Shown: positions 17,805-26,769, counted from the first letter of the stretch. The stretch: DNA of 64,000 bases from Solidesulfovibrio sp. (GCF_038562415.1 NZ_JBCFBA010000001.1:434001-498000), one strand, 5' to 3'. Notes: generated from the letters alone by a model not told the origin. A program made the numbers and translations.

Positions 17805-18806
17805 CTATTGCAGAAAGACCACTTCCGTGCCGACGTCGATCAATTTGGCCAAGTCCTTGCCTTCGTCGTTGCGCATGCGGATGCAGCCGCTGGTCACCGG
17901 CCGCCCGATGGAGCCGGGATTGTTGTTGCCGTGGATGCGAAAGCCGAAGCCATGGGACAGGATGATCTTGAAAGGCCCCATGGGGTTTTCCTTGACCCCG
18001 GGCTTGACCACTTCCGGCAATTCCTTGCCCTGCTTGCGGGCCCGCTCCTTCATGGCCGCCGTGGGCCGCCACCAGGGCTCGAAGCTGATGCCCGTGACCA
18101 CGCCCCAGCCCTGGGGCGCTTCCATGTCCCGGCCGGGCACGGCCACGGTGTAGGCCCGGGCCAGATGGCGCGAGCCGTCGGGCAGGTTCTCGTAGAGATA
18201 GAGCCGGCGCTGGGACAGACGCACCTCGATGGAATAGCGGTTCTTGCTGGCGGTGAATTCCGCGATCCGTTCGTCGAACATGCCGCCCGCCTGGGCGCCG
18301 GAGCGGACCAGGTTGGCCAGATAGAATGCCAGCCCGCCGCCGTCGGCCACGGGCCTGTAGGGCAGCGGCCCCGGTTTCGGCAACGCCTGGGGTGTCGCCG
18401 GCTTGGCCGCAACCGCTTTCGGGGCGCCGGGGGCCGTCTTGCCCTCGGCCGCCGCTTTCGGGGCGACGCCGGCCGCCTTGCCCCCGGACGCCGGTTTGCG
18501 GGCCGGCGTCGCCGGATGCGGCTCCCCGCCGGCACTCGGCGCGTCGTCGACGCCGACAAGCCGGCTGCCCGCAACCGACCCGCCCGCGCCGTCGGTCCGG
18601 CTGGCAACCCGGAAGTCGCCGCCGGCCCCGGCCTTGGTTACCACCGGGGCGTCCTGTTTTTTCCCCGCCCGGGACACGTCGCCGGACGGTTCTCCGATCA
18701 GGATCGAATTTTTTCCGCTCTCCGCCAGCGCGTCCTCGCCCCGAGCCACGGCCGGTGCGACCGCGAACAATCCCGCCGCCAAGGCGATAAACAACCAACC
18801 CCGCAT
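17805..18806 (-). CDS. L,D-transpeptidase (YkuD domain), secreted
   Basis: The 333-residue precursor has a signal peptide (MRGWLFIALAAGLFAVAPAVA), then an Ala/Lys/Pro-rich linker (about 60-150). The catalytic domain (about 190-333) starts YSIEVRLSQRRLYLYENL and ends in the active-site motif HGNNNPGSIGRPVTSGCIRM (Cys nucleophile at about 313). Such enzymes make 3-3 cross-links in peptidoglycan or attach lipoproteins to it. A GGGAGGGAG ribosome site precedes the ATG at 18806. Confidence 0.92.
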   Translation of the reverse strand: MRGWLFIALAAGLFAVAPAVARGEDALAESGKNSILIGEPSGDVSRAGKKQDAPVVTKAGAGGDFRVASRTDGAGGSVAGSRLVGVDDAPSAGGEPHPATPARKPASGGKAAGVAPKAAAEGKTAPGAPKAVAAKPATPQALPKPGPLPYRPVADGGGLAFYLANLVRSGAQAGGMFDERIAEFTASKNRYSIEVRLSQRRLYLYENLPDGSRHLARAYTVAVPGRDMEAPQGWGVVTGISFEPWWRPTAAMKERARKQGKELPEVVKPGVKENPMGPFKIILSHGFGFRIHGNNNPGSIGRPVTSGCIRMRNDEGKDLAKLIDVGTEVVFLQ

Positions 18807-18862
18807 TGCTCCCTCCCCATCGCCAACACCCCTCCCCACAAGGGGGTTTCGCGACGCCACAT

Positions 18863-18884
18863 GAAAAACCGCCGCCTCAGGCGG
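18863..18884 (-). terminator. intrinsic terminator with the stop codon in its loop
   Basis: On the minus strand CCGCC-TGA-GGCGG-CGGTTTTT follows: the three-base loop is exactly the TGA stop codon of the nitroreductase gene. The hairpin therefore overlaps the end of the coding region, with five T after it. Confidence 0.6.
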
Positions 18885-19782
18885 TCTTGTAGCGCACCAG
18901 CGGCCGCCGCCGCGACGTCTGGCGCGCGTAGACAACATCCGGCCAGCCCAGGGCCACCACGGCATGGACGGACTCCTCGCGCGGCAGCCCGGCCGCCGCC
19001 TTGACCCGCCCGTCGTGGCGCATGGCCTCCACGGCGTAGCCGATCAGGCAGGTGCCAAGGCCCAGGGCATGGGCCACGAGCAGCATGTTCTGGGCGGCGA
19101 GCAGGGCATCCTCGGCCGGGCAGCTCGCCCCGGGCCGGGAGCCGATGATGATCGCCGCCGTGGCGCCGTGGAACAGCCGGTCCGTGCGGTCGCGGTCCCA
19201 CATGGCCAGCGCCGCCGCGACGGAAGCGTAATACTCCCGGAAATAGTTCTCAAGCTCCGACCGGCCAAGCAGCGCGTAGGCCTTTCGAAAAAACGCGTTC
19301 GCCGCGAGCTTGTTGAGCCGGCGATAGAATCCGGCCACGGCCTCGCCCAGGCCCACGACCGCCGCCCGTGAGGTCAGCACGGAAAACGTCCAGGCCTGGG
19401 AGTTGGTCCCGGACGGCGCGGTGACGGCGGCGCGCACCAGATCCTCGAGCAGGGGCCCCGACACGGCCGCCTCGGTGTAGCAGCGGCAGGAGCGGCGCGA
19501 ACGCAGGAGATCGACGAGTTCCTCGGGGGAGAACTCCCCCGGCGCCACGACCGTTCCCGGCGGCGTGAAGGTGGCGAAGCCGTCGGCGAAATTCTCGGCC
19601 TCGGGCAGGGCCACGGCCTCGGCCGGACAAACGGCCCGGCACTGGCCGCAGCCGATGCAGGCCGAACCCGCCACCACCGCCCGGCGGCCGTCGAAGGAAA
19701 GGACGCCCGCGGGACAGGCCCGGGCGCAGGCGCCGCAGCCCAGGCAAGCCTCGGGATCGATGCGGGGAACGGGTTGTGCCAT
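18877..19782 (-). CDS. ferredoxin-nitroreductase fusion
   Basis: The 301-residue protein has two [4Fe-4S] motifs (CLGCGACARACP at about 14 and CIGCGQCRAVCP at about 43). A nitroreductase FMN domain follows (about 78-301: RRSCRCYTEAAVS, APSGTNSQAWTFSVL, ASCPAEDALLAAQNMLLVAHALGLGTCLIG, VVALGWP). This family, common in anaerobes, uses ferredoxin electrons to reduce an unknown substrate in the cytoplasm. It follows the NlpC/P60 gene by 46 bases. Confidence 0.93.
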   Translation of the reverse strand: MAQPVPRIDPEACLGCGACARACPAGVLSFDGRRAVVAGSACIGCGQCRAVCPAEAVALPEAENFADGFATFTPPGTVVAPGEFSPEELVDLLRSRRSCRCYTEAAVSGPLLEDLVRAAVTAPSGTNSQAWTFSVLTSRAAVVGLGEAVAGFYRRLNKLAANAFFRKAYALLGRSELENYFREYYASVAAALAMWDRDRTDRLFHGATAAIIIGSRPGASCPAEDALLAAQNMLLVAHALGLGTCLIGYAVEAMRHDGRVKAAAGLPREESVHAVVALGWPDVVYARQTSRRRPLVRYKTA

Positions 19783-19828
19783 GCAATCCTCGTCGTCATC
19801 CGGGATGCCGGCCGCGCCGGGCCGGGGT

Positions 19829-20521
19829 TCAGGGCCTGGTTTGGGCCGCCTGGGGCGCCTCGGCCCGGGCCAGTCGCCGGGCCGAGACGAACCAGCGCTC
19901 GTAGTCCGTGCCGGAAAGCCGCTCCACGCCCACGCCCCCCCGGCGGGGGCTCGAATGGAGCATGCGGCCGCCGCCCAGGTAGATGCCCACGTGGCTTATG
20001 CCCACGGCCTTGTCCGTGGCGAAAAAAAGCAGGTCCCCGGCCTCCAGTTCGGTGGGGGCCACGGGCGCGCCCAGGGCGGCCTGCAGGCGGCTTTGCCGGG
20101 GCAACTCGCAGCCCAGGCGCGAAAAAACGGCTTTCGTGAGCCCCGAACAGTCGATGCCGGCCGTATCGTCGCCGCCCAGGCGGTAGGGCGCGCCCATGTA
20201 CGGCGCGGCCAGGCCCAGGATGCGCTCGCCGCGTTCGGGCAGCGGCCCCAGGTCCACGGGCATGGCGACCCGGGGCCGGGCCGGCGGCGGGCCGCCCAGG
20301 GCGTCCTGCTCCCGCAACGCCCGCACCACGGCGGCGAAATCGGCCTTGCCCTCGTAGAGCGGCTTGTAGTGCTCGTTGACCTTGACCGGGCTCGTATGGA
20401 GCATGCCCAGGCTGTCCTCGTAGCCGTACATGGTCCGGGCAAGGCCGGGCGCCGGCAGGGCCAGGCCCGCAAGGGCCGCCAGCGCGGCGGCGACGCGTCC
20501 CAGGCCGCCCCCCAAGCTCAT
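19829..20521 (-). CDS. secreted NlpC/P60 (C40) peptidoglycan hydrolase
   Basis: The 230-residue precursor has a signal peptide (RVAAALAALAGLALPAPGLA). A short N-terminal part follows (MYGYEDSLGMLHTS, resembling DUF4124). The C40 domain (about 95-215) has the catalytic Cys in GIDCSGLTKAVF and His in GISHVGIYLGGGRMLHSS. It cleaves peptidoglycan stem peptides. Its ATG overlaps the stop of the histidine-kinase gene (ATGA), so the two are co-expressed. Confidence 0.92.
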   Translation of the reverse strand: MSLGGGLGRVAAALAALAGLALPAPGLARTMYGYEDSLGMLHTSPVKVNEHYKPLYEGKADFAAVVRALREQDALGGPPPARPRVAMPVDLGPLPERGERILGLAAPYMGAPYRLGGDDTAGIDCSGLTKAVFSRLGCELPRQSRLQAALGAPVAPTELEAGDLLFFATDKAVGISHVGIYLGGGRMLHSSPRRGGVGVERLSGTDYERWFVSARRLARAEAPQAAQTRP

Positions 20522-21873
20522 GCGCCGCCTCCATAGGTGAAACTGCTGGTGTCGCTGATACGCGTGGTCTTGACGCACTCCCGGCGAAAGGCGCACAGCG
20601 CCTGGCCGCAACGGTCGTGCACGCCCCAGGCGAAGCACGGGGCGAAACCCTCCCCCTGCTGGATGGCCCGCACGGCGTCGATGGTGGTCAGCCCCGACAC
20701 GTCCAGGCCCAGTTCCCGGGCCTTGGACTTGAGTTCCCGCACGTCGAGCCCCAGGGGGCCGTAAAAAGCCTCGCGGCCGAGCCCGTCCTCGGGCGTGTCG
20801 AAAAGCCGCATGACCACGGCCAGGCCGCCGCCCGAAACCGGCTGCAACTCGATGTCGCCGTTGTGCTCCAGCACGGCCTTGCGGGCGATGGTCAGGCCGA
20901 TGCCCGCCCCGCGCGCCTTGGTGGTGAAAAACGGATCGAAGACGAAGGGCAGCAGATCCGGCCGCACCCCCGAGCCGTCGTCCGTCACGGTCAAGACCAC
21001 GCCGTGGTCGCGCCGCACGAGGGCCACGGCCACCCGGGCCACGTCGTGCCCGGAAAATTCCAGGGCATTGGACAGCACTTCCTGAAGGGCCTGGCCCAGC
21101 AGGGCCGCGTCGGCCACGATTTCGACATCCTCGAGCGCAAGCGAACACTCCAGGCCCTTGTGCAGGCTTTCGGCCTCCCGCTCGGCGCGGGCCACGGCCT
21201 CCCCGATCAGAGCGGGGAGACGGACGGCCGTCAGGCGCGGGTGCGGCAAGGTGGCCAGGCGCACCACCGCCGCCACCAGTTCCTCCAGACGGCGGGCTTC
21301 CTGGTAGATGATGTCGGGATGCTCGGTGGAAAGATGGCGTTCCTTGTGGTCGCGCAGGAGCTTGAGGGCGAAGCCGCCGATGGCCGCCGCCGGGTTGCGG
21401 ATCTGATGGGCCACGGACAGGGCCAGGTTGTTGAGGCTTTCGATCATGTCGCATTGCAGGCGGTTTTTCTCCCGCAAGACGATGTTTTCCCGTTCCCGGC
21501 TGCGATAGAGCGCCGTGACGTCGTCGATGAGCAGGGTCACGCCCACGCGCTTGCCGCCGTTTTCCGGGCAGGAGGCGATCATGGAAAAGCGCCTGGGCTC
21601 CCCGTCCGGGCGCAGGTAGTCGGTCAGGCAGTGGCGGAAGGCCCGGCCGTGTTCCACGGCCTCGGTCAGGTTGCGGTTGAACTGCTCGTTGGCCGGCTCG
21701 GGGCGTATCAGTTCGCGCCAGTCCTTGCCTTCCAGGCCGTCCGGCGGCAGGCCGAGGAGGACCCCGGCCGAGGGGCTGGCCACCAGGACGACCCCGTGCG
21801 GATCAAAGACCACCAGCCCCACCGGAAGGGTTTTGATGACGTTGTGGACCAGTATCTGTCTCACGCTTGGCAT
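20518..21873 (-). CDS. PAS-domain sensor histidine kinase, cytoplasmic
   Basis: The 451-residue protein has an N-terminal PAS domain (about 8-120: IKTLPVGLVVFDPHGVVLVASPSAGVLLGLPP). The HisKA H-box is LALSVAHQIRNPAAAIGGF (His about 163), and an HATPase domain follows (LQEVLSNALEFSG, DDGSGVRPDLLPFVFDPFFTTK, GAGIGLTIARKAV). The last 90 residues form an extra Cys-containing tail (CFAWGVHDRCGQALCAFRRECV) that could bind a metal or iron-sulfur cluster. It has no transmembrane helix. It is coupled to a peptidoglycan hydrolase gene. A TTG at 21912 is an alternative start. Confidence 0.9.
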   Translation of the reverse strand: MPSVRQILVHNVIKTLPVGLVVFDPHGVVLVASPSAGVLLGLPPDGLEGKDWRELIRPEPANEQFNRNLTEAVEHGRAFRHCLTDYLRPDGEPRRFSMIASCPENGGKRVGVTLLIDDVTALYRSRERENIVLREKNRLQCDMIESLNNLALSVAHQIRNPAAAIGGFALKLLRDHKERHLSTEHPDIIYQEARRLEELVAAVVRLATLPHPRLTAVRLPALIGEAVARAEREAESLHKGLECSLALEDVEIVADAALLGQALQEVLSNALEFSGHDVARVAVALVRRDHGVVLTVTDDGSGVRPDLLPFVFDPFFTTKARGAGIGLTIARKAVLEHNGDIELQPVSGGGLAVVMRLFDTPEDGLGREAFYGPLGLDVRELKSKARELGLDVSGLTTIDAVRAIQQGEGFAPCFAWGVHDRCGQALCAFRRECVKTTRISDTSSFTYGGGA

Positions 21874-21963
21874 GACGCGATCCCGGCCGGCGGGTTGCCG
21901 GCCTTCCTTCAAATAGGCCTGGTCCGCCCCGATGACAAGCCCCGGAGAAACCGAGGCGAAATG

Positions 21964-22752
21964 TCAGGGCTTTTTGGCCTTGGCCGCGGCCGCCTTGGGG
22001 TCCTTGGCCACGGTCACGAATTCCTCCAGCACCTCAAGCGGCACGGCCCCGCGCACCGGCGCGCCATTGATGAGGAAAATCGGCGTGCCGTTGAAGCCGA
22101 AATCCCGGGCTTCCTTGACGTCGGCCGCAATGCGGTCGGCCAGGTCCTTGCGCTCCAGGTCCTTGGCCAGCCGCTCCATGTCCACTCCCAGTTCCTTGGC
22201 CATGGCGCCCAGGGCCTCGTCGCCCTTTTCCGTCACGTCCTTTTGGGCGGCGAAGGCCTTGTCCATGAAGGTCCAGGCCTTCTTGGGGTCCTGGAGGTTG
22301 ATGGCCTCGAAATAGAGCGCGGCCCGGACATCGTTTTTGCCCGTGGCGAAATGCTTGAACACCAGGCGCACGTCCTTGGGGTGGTTCTGGAGGAGCCTTT
22401 TGACCGTATCGGACGCCTGGGCGCAGAAATGGCACAGGAAATCGGAATATTCGACGATGGTCACGGCCGCGTCCTGGGGCCCCAGGGCCGCCCGCCCGGC
22501 GTCCAGGGCCGGTTTGAGCGGTTTGGCCAATTCGCTGGCGAACCGGGCGCGCTCCATCTCCTTCTGGCGGTTGCGGGCCGTGGTCTCGATGACCTCCAAC
22601 ACGGCCGGCCCTTGCTGCCGGATGGCCTCGACAATGATTTCGGGATGTTCCCGCAGCACTTTCTGCACGCGGTCCAGGTCGTCGTCGGCCCGGGCCGGAC
22701 CGGCCACGGCGGCGGCCAGGACAGGGGCGATCAGCCAACTCCACTTGCGCAT
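21964..22752 (-). CDS. DsbA/Com1-like periplasmic thioredoxin-fold protein
   Basis: The 262-residue precursor has a signal peptide (MRKWSWLIAPVLAAAVAGPARA). A short helical N-terminal domain (about 28-80) precedes a DsbA fold with active site CHFC (about 111). The cis-Pro loop is in FGFNGTPIFLINGAPVRG. Such proteins make or isomerise disulfides, or move electrons, in the periplasm. A GGAGG site stands before the ATG at 22752. Confidence 0.9.
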   Translation of the reverse strand: MRKWSWLIAPVLAAAVAGPARADDDLDRVQKVLREHPEIIVEAIRQQGPAVLEVIETTARNRQKEMERARFASELAKPLKPALDAGRAALGPQDAAVTIVEYSDFLCHFCAQASDTVKRLLQNHPKDVRLVFKHFATGKNDVRAALYFEAINLQDPKKAWTFMDKAFAAQKDVTEKGDEALGAMAKELGVDMERLAKDLERKDLADRIAADVKEARDFGFNGTPIFLINGAPVRGAVPLEVLEEFVTVAKDPKAAAAKAKKP

Positions 22753-22871
22753 GGGTCCTCCGATGGTTGGTTGCGACGGCGTGTGCCGTGGCCGGTTCAT
22801 AGAACCTTTCGCCCCGGCTGTCATCCGCCGCCGGGCATCGACTCCCGCCGGCCGGCATGGTAGGGAGCCCC

Positions 22872-22961
22872 ATGGAATATCTGGTCCTCATGGCCGCCCT
22901 CGCCCTCGGGGCCATCGCGTTTTGCCTGACCGGACAGAAAGGCCGCTCCGGCGGCACCTGA
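22872..22961 (+). CDS. possible 29-residue single-helix membrane protein
   Basis: An ATG at 22872 with AGGGAG four bases upstream opens a 29-codon frame: MEYLVLMAALALGAIAFCL (one hydrophobic helix), then TGQKGRSGGT. The hydrophobic helix followed by a short positive tail resembles small regulatory membrane proteins. It precedes a rhodanese lipoprotein gene by 88 bases. The frame is short, so it could be chance. Confidence 0.4.
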   Translation: MEYLVLMAALALGAIAFCLTGQKGRSGGT

Positions 22962-23049
22962 CTGCCCGAGGCCTGCCGTCGCGGGCGACGGGGCAGCCAG
23001 GCACGCGGCGCCGGCGACGACCGGCGCGACGACACCTGAAGGAGCGACC

Positions 23050-23577
23050 GTGAGGCGACGGCAGCGTATCCCTTGGCCGCTTTTGGCCCTGATGGCCCTG
23101 GCCGCCCTGGCCGCCTGTTCCCGGCCGCCGGCCGACGACGCCGGCCGCAAGGCCCGGGTGTACGAACTTTTTGCCGGCTACCGGAAGGACTTCCCCCAGG
23201 CCCCGGAAATGCCGGCCGAGGTGGCCGTGGCCCTGGCGGGGCGGGGGGAGCTTTTGCCCATCGACATGCGCGAGCCGGCCGAACGGGCCGTCTCCACCCT
23301 GCCCGGCGCCGTCACGGCCAAGGAGTACCTGGCCGACCCGAGCCGTTTCGCCGGCAAAAAAGCCGTGGCCTACTGCACCATCGGCTACCGCAGCGGCGTG
23401 TGGGCGCAACAAGAGGCCCTGGCCGGGCGTGCCGTGGCCAACCTGGCCGGCGGCCTCCTCGGCTGGCTCCATGCCGGCGGAACCCTGGTCGACGCCAAGG
23501 GCGCGCCCACCAAGACCGTCCACGTCTACGGCCGGACCTGGGACCTGGCCCCCACGGGCTACGTCTCGGTCTGGTAG
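23050..23577 (+). CDS. rhodanese-domain lipoprotein
   Basis: The 175-residue protein starts at GTG 23050 behind GAAGGAG. It has a lipobox (ALAAC, about residue 20). A rhodanese domain follows (about 55-150: FCPSTC is absent, but LPIDMREPAERAVSTLPGAV and the active-site loop AYCTIGYRSG are clear, Cys about 113). Such proteins bind or move sulfur, or have lost that activity. It is anchored in the membrane facing the periplasm. Its 3' end overlaps the convergent glycosyltransferase gene by 19 bases. Confidence 0.87.
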   Translation: MRRRQRIPWPLLALMALAALAACSRPPADDAGRKARVYELFAGYRKDFPQAPEMPAEVAVALAGRGELLPIDMREPAERAVSTLPGAVTAKEYLADPSRFAGKKAVAYCTIGYRSGVWAQQEALAGRAVANLAGGLLGWLHAGGTLVDAKGAPTKTVHVYGRTWDLAPTGYVSVW

Positions 23578-25589
23578 GGAAGGCGGCCGTAGTAGCGCCG
23601 GAAGTAGCGCCAGCCGGTCGTATCGGCCAGTCCCAGGCGCCGGCCGGCCAGGTAGGCGCCGCACAGCCCCAGCACGCGGCCAAGCTTGGCCGCAAATCCC
23701 CCGCCCTCCCAGCGGCGCGGCGAAACGGCCAGGCCGCCGCCGCAAAGCGCCGTCTCGCCGGCCTGCCGCAGCCGCAGGGCCAGCTCCACGTCTTCCATGA
23801 GGGCCATCCCCGGCATGCCCCCGACGCTCTCCAGGGCCCGGCGGCGGAAGAACTGGCCCTGATCGCCGAAGCTTATGCCGAAGGCCCGGGCGCGCAGGGC
23901 ATTCAAGCCTTCGAGAAGGCGCAGCCCCGGCCCGCCGGCGGCAAAGCGCATGCCCACCGCCCCGCCGGCCAGCCCCGGCGTGGCCCGAAACGCCGCGAGC
24001 ACCCGGCGCGGCACATCGGCCCGGCAGACGCAGTCGGCGTGGACCACGAGCACGGCCTCGCCCCGGCAGGCGGCCACACCGGCGGCGATCTGCCCGCCCC
24101 GGCCGCCGCCGGCCAAAAGCAGCCGCGCCCCGTGGGCCAGGGCGACAAGGGCGGTGGCGTCCCGCGAGCCGCCATCGACCACGATCACCTCCACCACCTC
24201 CCCGGCCCGCGCGGCCGGTCCCAGGGCGGCCAGGCAGGCGCCCAGCCGGGCGGCCTCGTTTCGGGCCGGCACCACCACCGACAAACCGGCAACAGGGGGC
24301 CAGTCCTGGGCAGGGACCAGCAGCCCCGGTCGAAACCAGCCCCGCACGATCAGGCCGGCAAAGGGCAGCCACACGGCGGCCATGGCCGCAGCCTCGCCGC
24401 CGAGGCCGCCGGGCCGCAGCCAGGTCGGCGTGGCAGCCAGGCCCTGGGCCGCCAGCAGCCACCAGACGGCCCAGGTCGGCCGGGCCAGCCACAACGGCAC
24501 AAGGGGCAGGAAGTACCAGGGATAGACAGTCGGCAGGCAGGCGAGCACCGTGACCAAGGCCGCCACGGGCCCGCGCCGACTGTCCTGGATGGCCAGCCAG
24601 AGGGCGGCCAAGGCCGCGCCGCCCAGGGCCAGGGAGCAAAGCGGCGCCCACCGGCCGCAAACCGGCCACAACAGCGCCGTCACCGGCCCGCCGTGGGCGG
24701 TGTGGCCGACGAAGGCGAACAGGGCACTGAAAAAACTCCCGCCGCCGTCATCGAAAAACCCGAAGGCCAGAAAGGGAACCAGCACCAGCCAGGCTTTGCG
24801 GACATTGTCCGCCCGCAGGAAAAAGAACACCAGGACCAGGGCCGGATATTTGATGAGCCCGGCCGCGCCCAGGCACAAAAAACCCGGCCCGTCGCGGCGC
24901 GCCCCGAAGGCCGCCACGGCCAGGGCGAGCAGCGGCAGCATGGCCGCGTCCAGATGCCCCTCCCCGGCGCCCATGGCCAGGGAAAGGGGGTTGAGCGCCG
25001 CCAGGGCCAGCAAGGACACCGACGCGGCGCGGCGCCACAACCAGCCGGCCAGGACGGCGCAGCCAAGCAGGTCAAGCAGGCCGGCGGCGGCCTTGAAGGC
25101 CAGGGGTGTGGGTGAAACGGCGGCCACCAGCCGGCAGTACAGCTCGGCCAGGGGCGGATAGGCGGCGGCCAGTTCCTGGTGGTTGACCCCGGCCAGGACC
25201 GGCCGCAGGGTTTCGGGCAGCAGGGCCCAAAGGCGCGCGTCGCCCGGGGCCAGGGCGTAGGGGTTGCCGCCGGCCAGTTGCAGGGCGCCTTCGATGACGT
25301 AGCGGTTGACGTCGCTGTCCGCCGGCCAGGCCCACACGAACACCAGGCGCAGGCCGAGCCCCAGGCCCAAAAGGACGGGCACGGCCCTGGCCCGCGACCA
25401 GTCGGGGAAACACCTGGCCAACCAGGCCAGGGCGCCAAAGGCGGCCAGCCAGCAGGCGGCGTAACCGGCCCGCCCGGCCGTCAGCGGGCCGCAGGCGGCC
25501 AGGGCGAGCAGGCAGACGCCCAACGCCCACAGGGGACGAAGCCCGTGGCCCCCGGGAGAAGGGTCCGGATGGCGGCCGGGCGCGGGCAT
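23559..25589 (-). CDS. bifunctional membrane glycosyltransferase: GT-C-like N-terminus fused to GT2
   Basis: The 676-residue protein joins two enzymes. Residues about 1-440 have ten or more helices and a GT-C mannosyltransferase-like loop (ADSDVNRYVIEGALQLAGGNPYALAP). Residues about 450-676 are a GT2 domain of the TIGR04283 kind: LSVVVPARNEAARLGACLAAL, VDGGSRDAT, GGGRGGQIAAG, VLVVHADC. The protein could take a sugar or lipid-linked sugar from one active site to the next at the inner membrane. It starts 2 bases after the stop of the DUF547 gene and has no ribosome site of its own, so it depends on coupling. Confidence 0.85.
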   Translation of the reverse strand: MPAPGRHPDPSPGGHGLRPLWALGVCLLALAACGPLTAGRAGYAACWLAAFGALAWLARCFPDWSRARAVPVLLGLGLGLRLVFVWAWPADSDVNRYVIEGALQLAGGNPYALAPGDARLWALLPETLRPVLAGVNHQELAAAYPPLAELYCRLVAAVSPTPLAFKAAAGLLDLLGCAVLAGWLWRRAASVSLLALAALNPLSLAMGAGEGHLDAAMLPLLALAVAAFGARRDGPGFLCLGAAGLIKYPALVLVFFFLRADNVRKAWLVLVPFLAFGFFDDGGGSFFSALFAFVGHTAHGGPVTALLWPVCGRWAPLCSLALGGAALAALWLAIQDSRRGPVAALVTVLACLPTVYPWYFLPLVPLWLARPTWAVWWLLAAQGLAATPTWLRPGGLGGEAAAMAAVWLPFAGLIVRGWFRPGLLVPAQDWPPVAGLSVVVPARNEAARLGACLAALGPAARAGEVVEVIVVDGGSRDATALVALAHGARLLLAGGGRGGQIAAGVAACRGEAVLVVHADCVCRADVPRRVLAAFRATPGLAGGAVGMRFAAGGPGLRLLEGLNALRARAFGISFGDQGQFFRRRALESVGGMPGMALMEDVELALRLRQAGETALCGGGLAVSPRRWEGGGFAAKLGRVLGLCGAYLAGRRLGLADTTGWRYFRRYYGRLPYQTET

Positions 25590-25591
25590 GG

Positions 25592-26335
25592 TCAGCGCCC
25601 GTTGAGGGACCAGTCGTAGGGCAGGTAGGCCAGGGTCCGCTCCTTGGCCGCGTCCATCCGCCCGGCCAGCTCCGGGTCGGCATAGCGGCGGATGAAGGCC
25701 CACACGCCCTGCCGGCCGCCGAAATCGTCGCCGTACCAGTCGAAGAGGCGGCTGACGTGGAGCGCGCCGTCCGCATGAAACGTATTGGCCGGATTGTTGA
25801 TGAACCGGCGCGCCGCCGCGTCCAGGGCCGCGTCCAGGCTGGCCCCCTCGTAGGGCGCGCCGGCCAGGGGCGGGCAGCTCACGGAGGCGCAGTTGACGGC
25901 GAAATGGACCCGGGGGTCGCGAAACATCGGCCGCAGGATGCCGTGCTCCACGTCGTCGAGGCTGACCGTGCCGCTTTGAAGCCGCACGAAGACGCGCTTC
26001 CAGGGCGAACGCAACAGGCTGCCGGCCTCCTTGATGGAAGTGATGCCGGGATAGTGTTCGAGGATGAGCTTGAGGGTCCAGGCGTTGTAGACGTTGATGT
26101 AATAGGCGAAGCGGTCGTTGCGGGAAAGGCTTTCCGGGTCCACGGCGGCCATTTCAGCGAGGGCGGCGTCGAGGTCCTTTTCCCGGCTTTTGAGCCCGGC
26201 GTAGTCCACCCGGCCGTCATGGACGTGGCCCGACAACAGGGCCGCATAGGGCGCGTCCCGGTCCGGGCCGGCCAGGGCCACGCCGACCGAGAGCAAGACC
26301 AGGGCGCAGGCCGCCGCCATACCGCCTCGAAGCAT
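25592..26335 (-). CDS. DUF547 secreted protein
   Basis: The 247-residue precursor has a signal peptide (RGGMAAACALVLLSVGVALA). The DUF547 core shows RFAYYINVYNAWTLKLILEHYPG, SPWKRVFVRLQSGTVSLDDVEHGILRPMFRDPRVHFAVNCASVSCPPL and FIRRYADPE. The conserved NCAS.SCP cysteine motif is intact. The function of this widespread periplasmic family is not known. A GGGAGGG site supports the ATG at 26335. It is coupled to the glycosyltransferase gene, so a role in envelope glycan handling is possible. Confidence 0.9.
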   Translation of the reverse strand: MLRGGMAAACALVLLSVGVALAGPDRDAPYAALLSGHVHDGRVDYAGLKSREKDLDAALAEMAAVDPESLSRNDRFAYYINVYNAWTLKLILEHYPGITSIKEAGSLLRSPWKRVFVRLQSGTVSLDDVEHGILRPMFRDPRVHFAVNCASVSCPPLAGAPYEGASLDAALDAAARRFINNPANTFHADGALHVSRLFDWYGDDFGGRQGVWAFIRRYADPELAGRMDAAKERTLAYLPYDWSLNGR

Positions 26336-26358
26336 GCGCCCTCCCGCCCTTTCGGCCG

Positions 26359-26769
26359 TCAATCGAGTTCCTCGCACAGCGCCCGGCCAAGGCCGCCCGG
26401 CCGCATGGGCCGCCAGGGCAGGCCCGAGGCCGGGGCGTCGCGGTCCAGGGTCTTGCCGCTGACCCCGACCCAGACCGCCGCCCGGCGGGCGACACGCTTG
26501 CCGGCGCAATCGAGGGTCACCTGCTCCAGGGAATAGGCCACCGCTTCGGGCACCTCGTGGTCCTCGGCCAGTTCCCGGCCTTCCTGCTCGGAAAAAACCC
26601 GTTTCACCCGGACCTGGACGAAATCCCCCGTCACGCGCACCGAATGGCGGTCGTAGTAGAGGGTCACGGACTGGTCCGCATGGGCAGCCAGATACTTCCA
26701 GTCCGTGGCCAGGGCCGGCCCGGCCCCGACCGCTCCCCACAGCAGGCACAACAAGAGCACCAGGCGCAT
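26359..26769 (-). CDS. small secreted protein, surface-adhesin-E-like domain
   Basis: The 136-residue precursor has a signal peptide (MRLVLLLCLLWGAVGAGPALA). The domain TDWKYLAAHADQSVTLYYDRHSV...VQVRVKRVF looks like the surface-adhesin E/SAPE family by its opening W-x-Y and YYD pattern. The assignment is tentative. The ATG at 26769 has GGAGGAG upstream. It is the first gene of a run of minus-strand envelope genes (with DUF547 and the fused glycosyltransferase). Confidence 0.7.
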   Translation of the reverse strand: MRLVLLLCLLWGAVGAGPALATDWKYLAAHADQSVTLYYDRHSVRVTGDFVQVRVKRVFSEQEGRELAEDHEVPEAVAYSLEQVTLDCAGKRVARRAAVWVGVSGKTLDRDAPASGLPWRPMRPGGLGRALCEELD

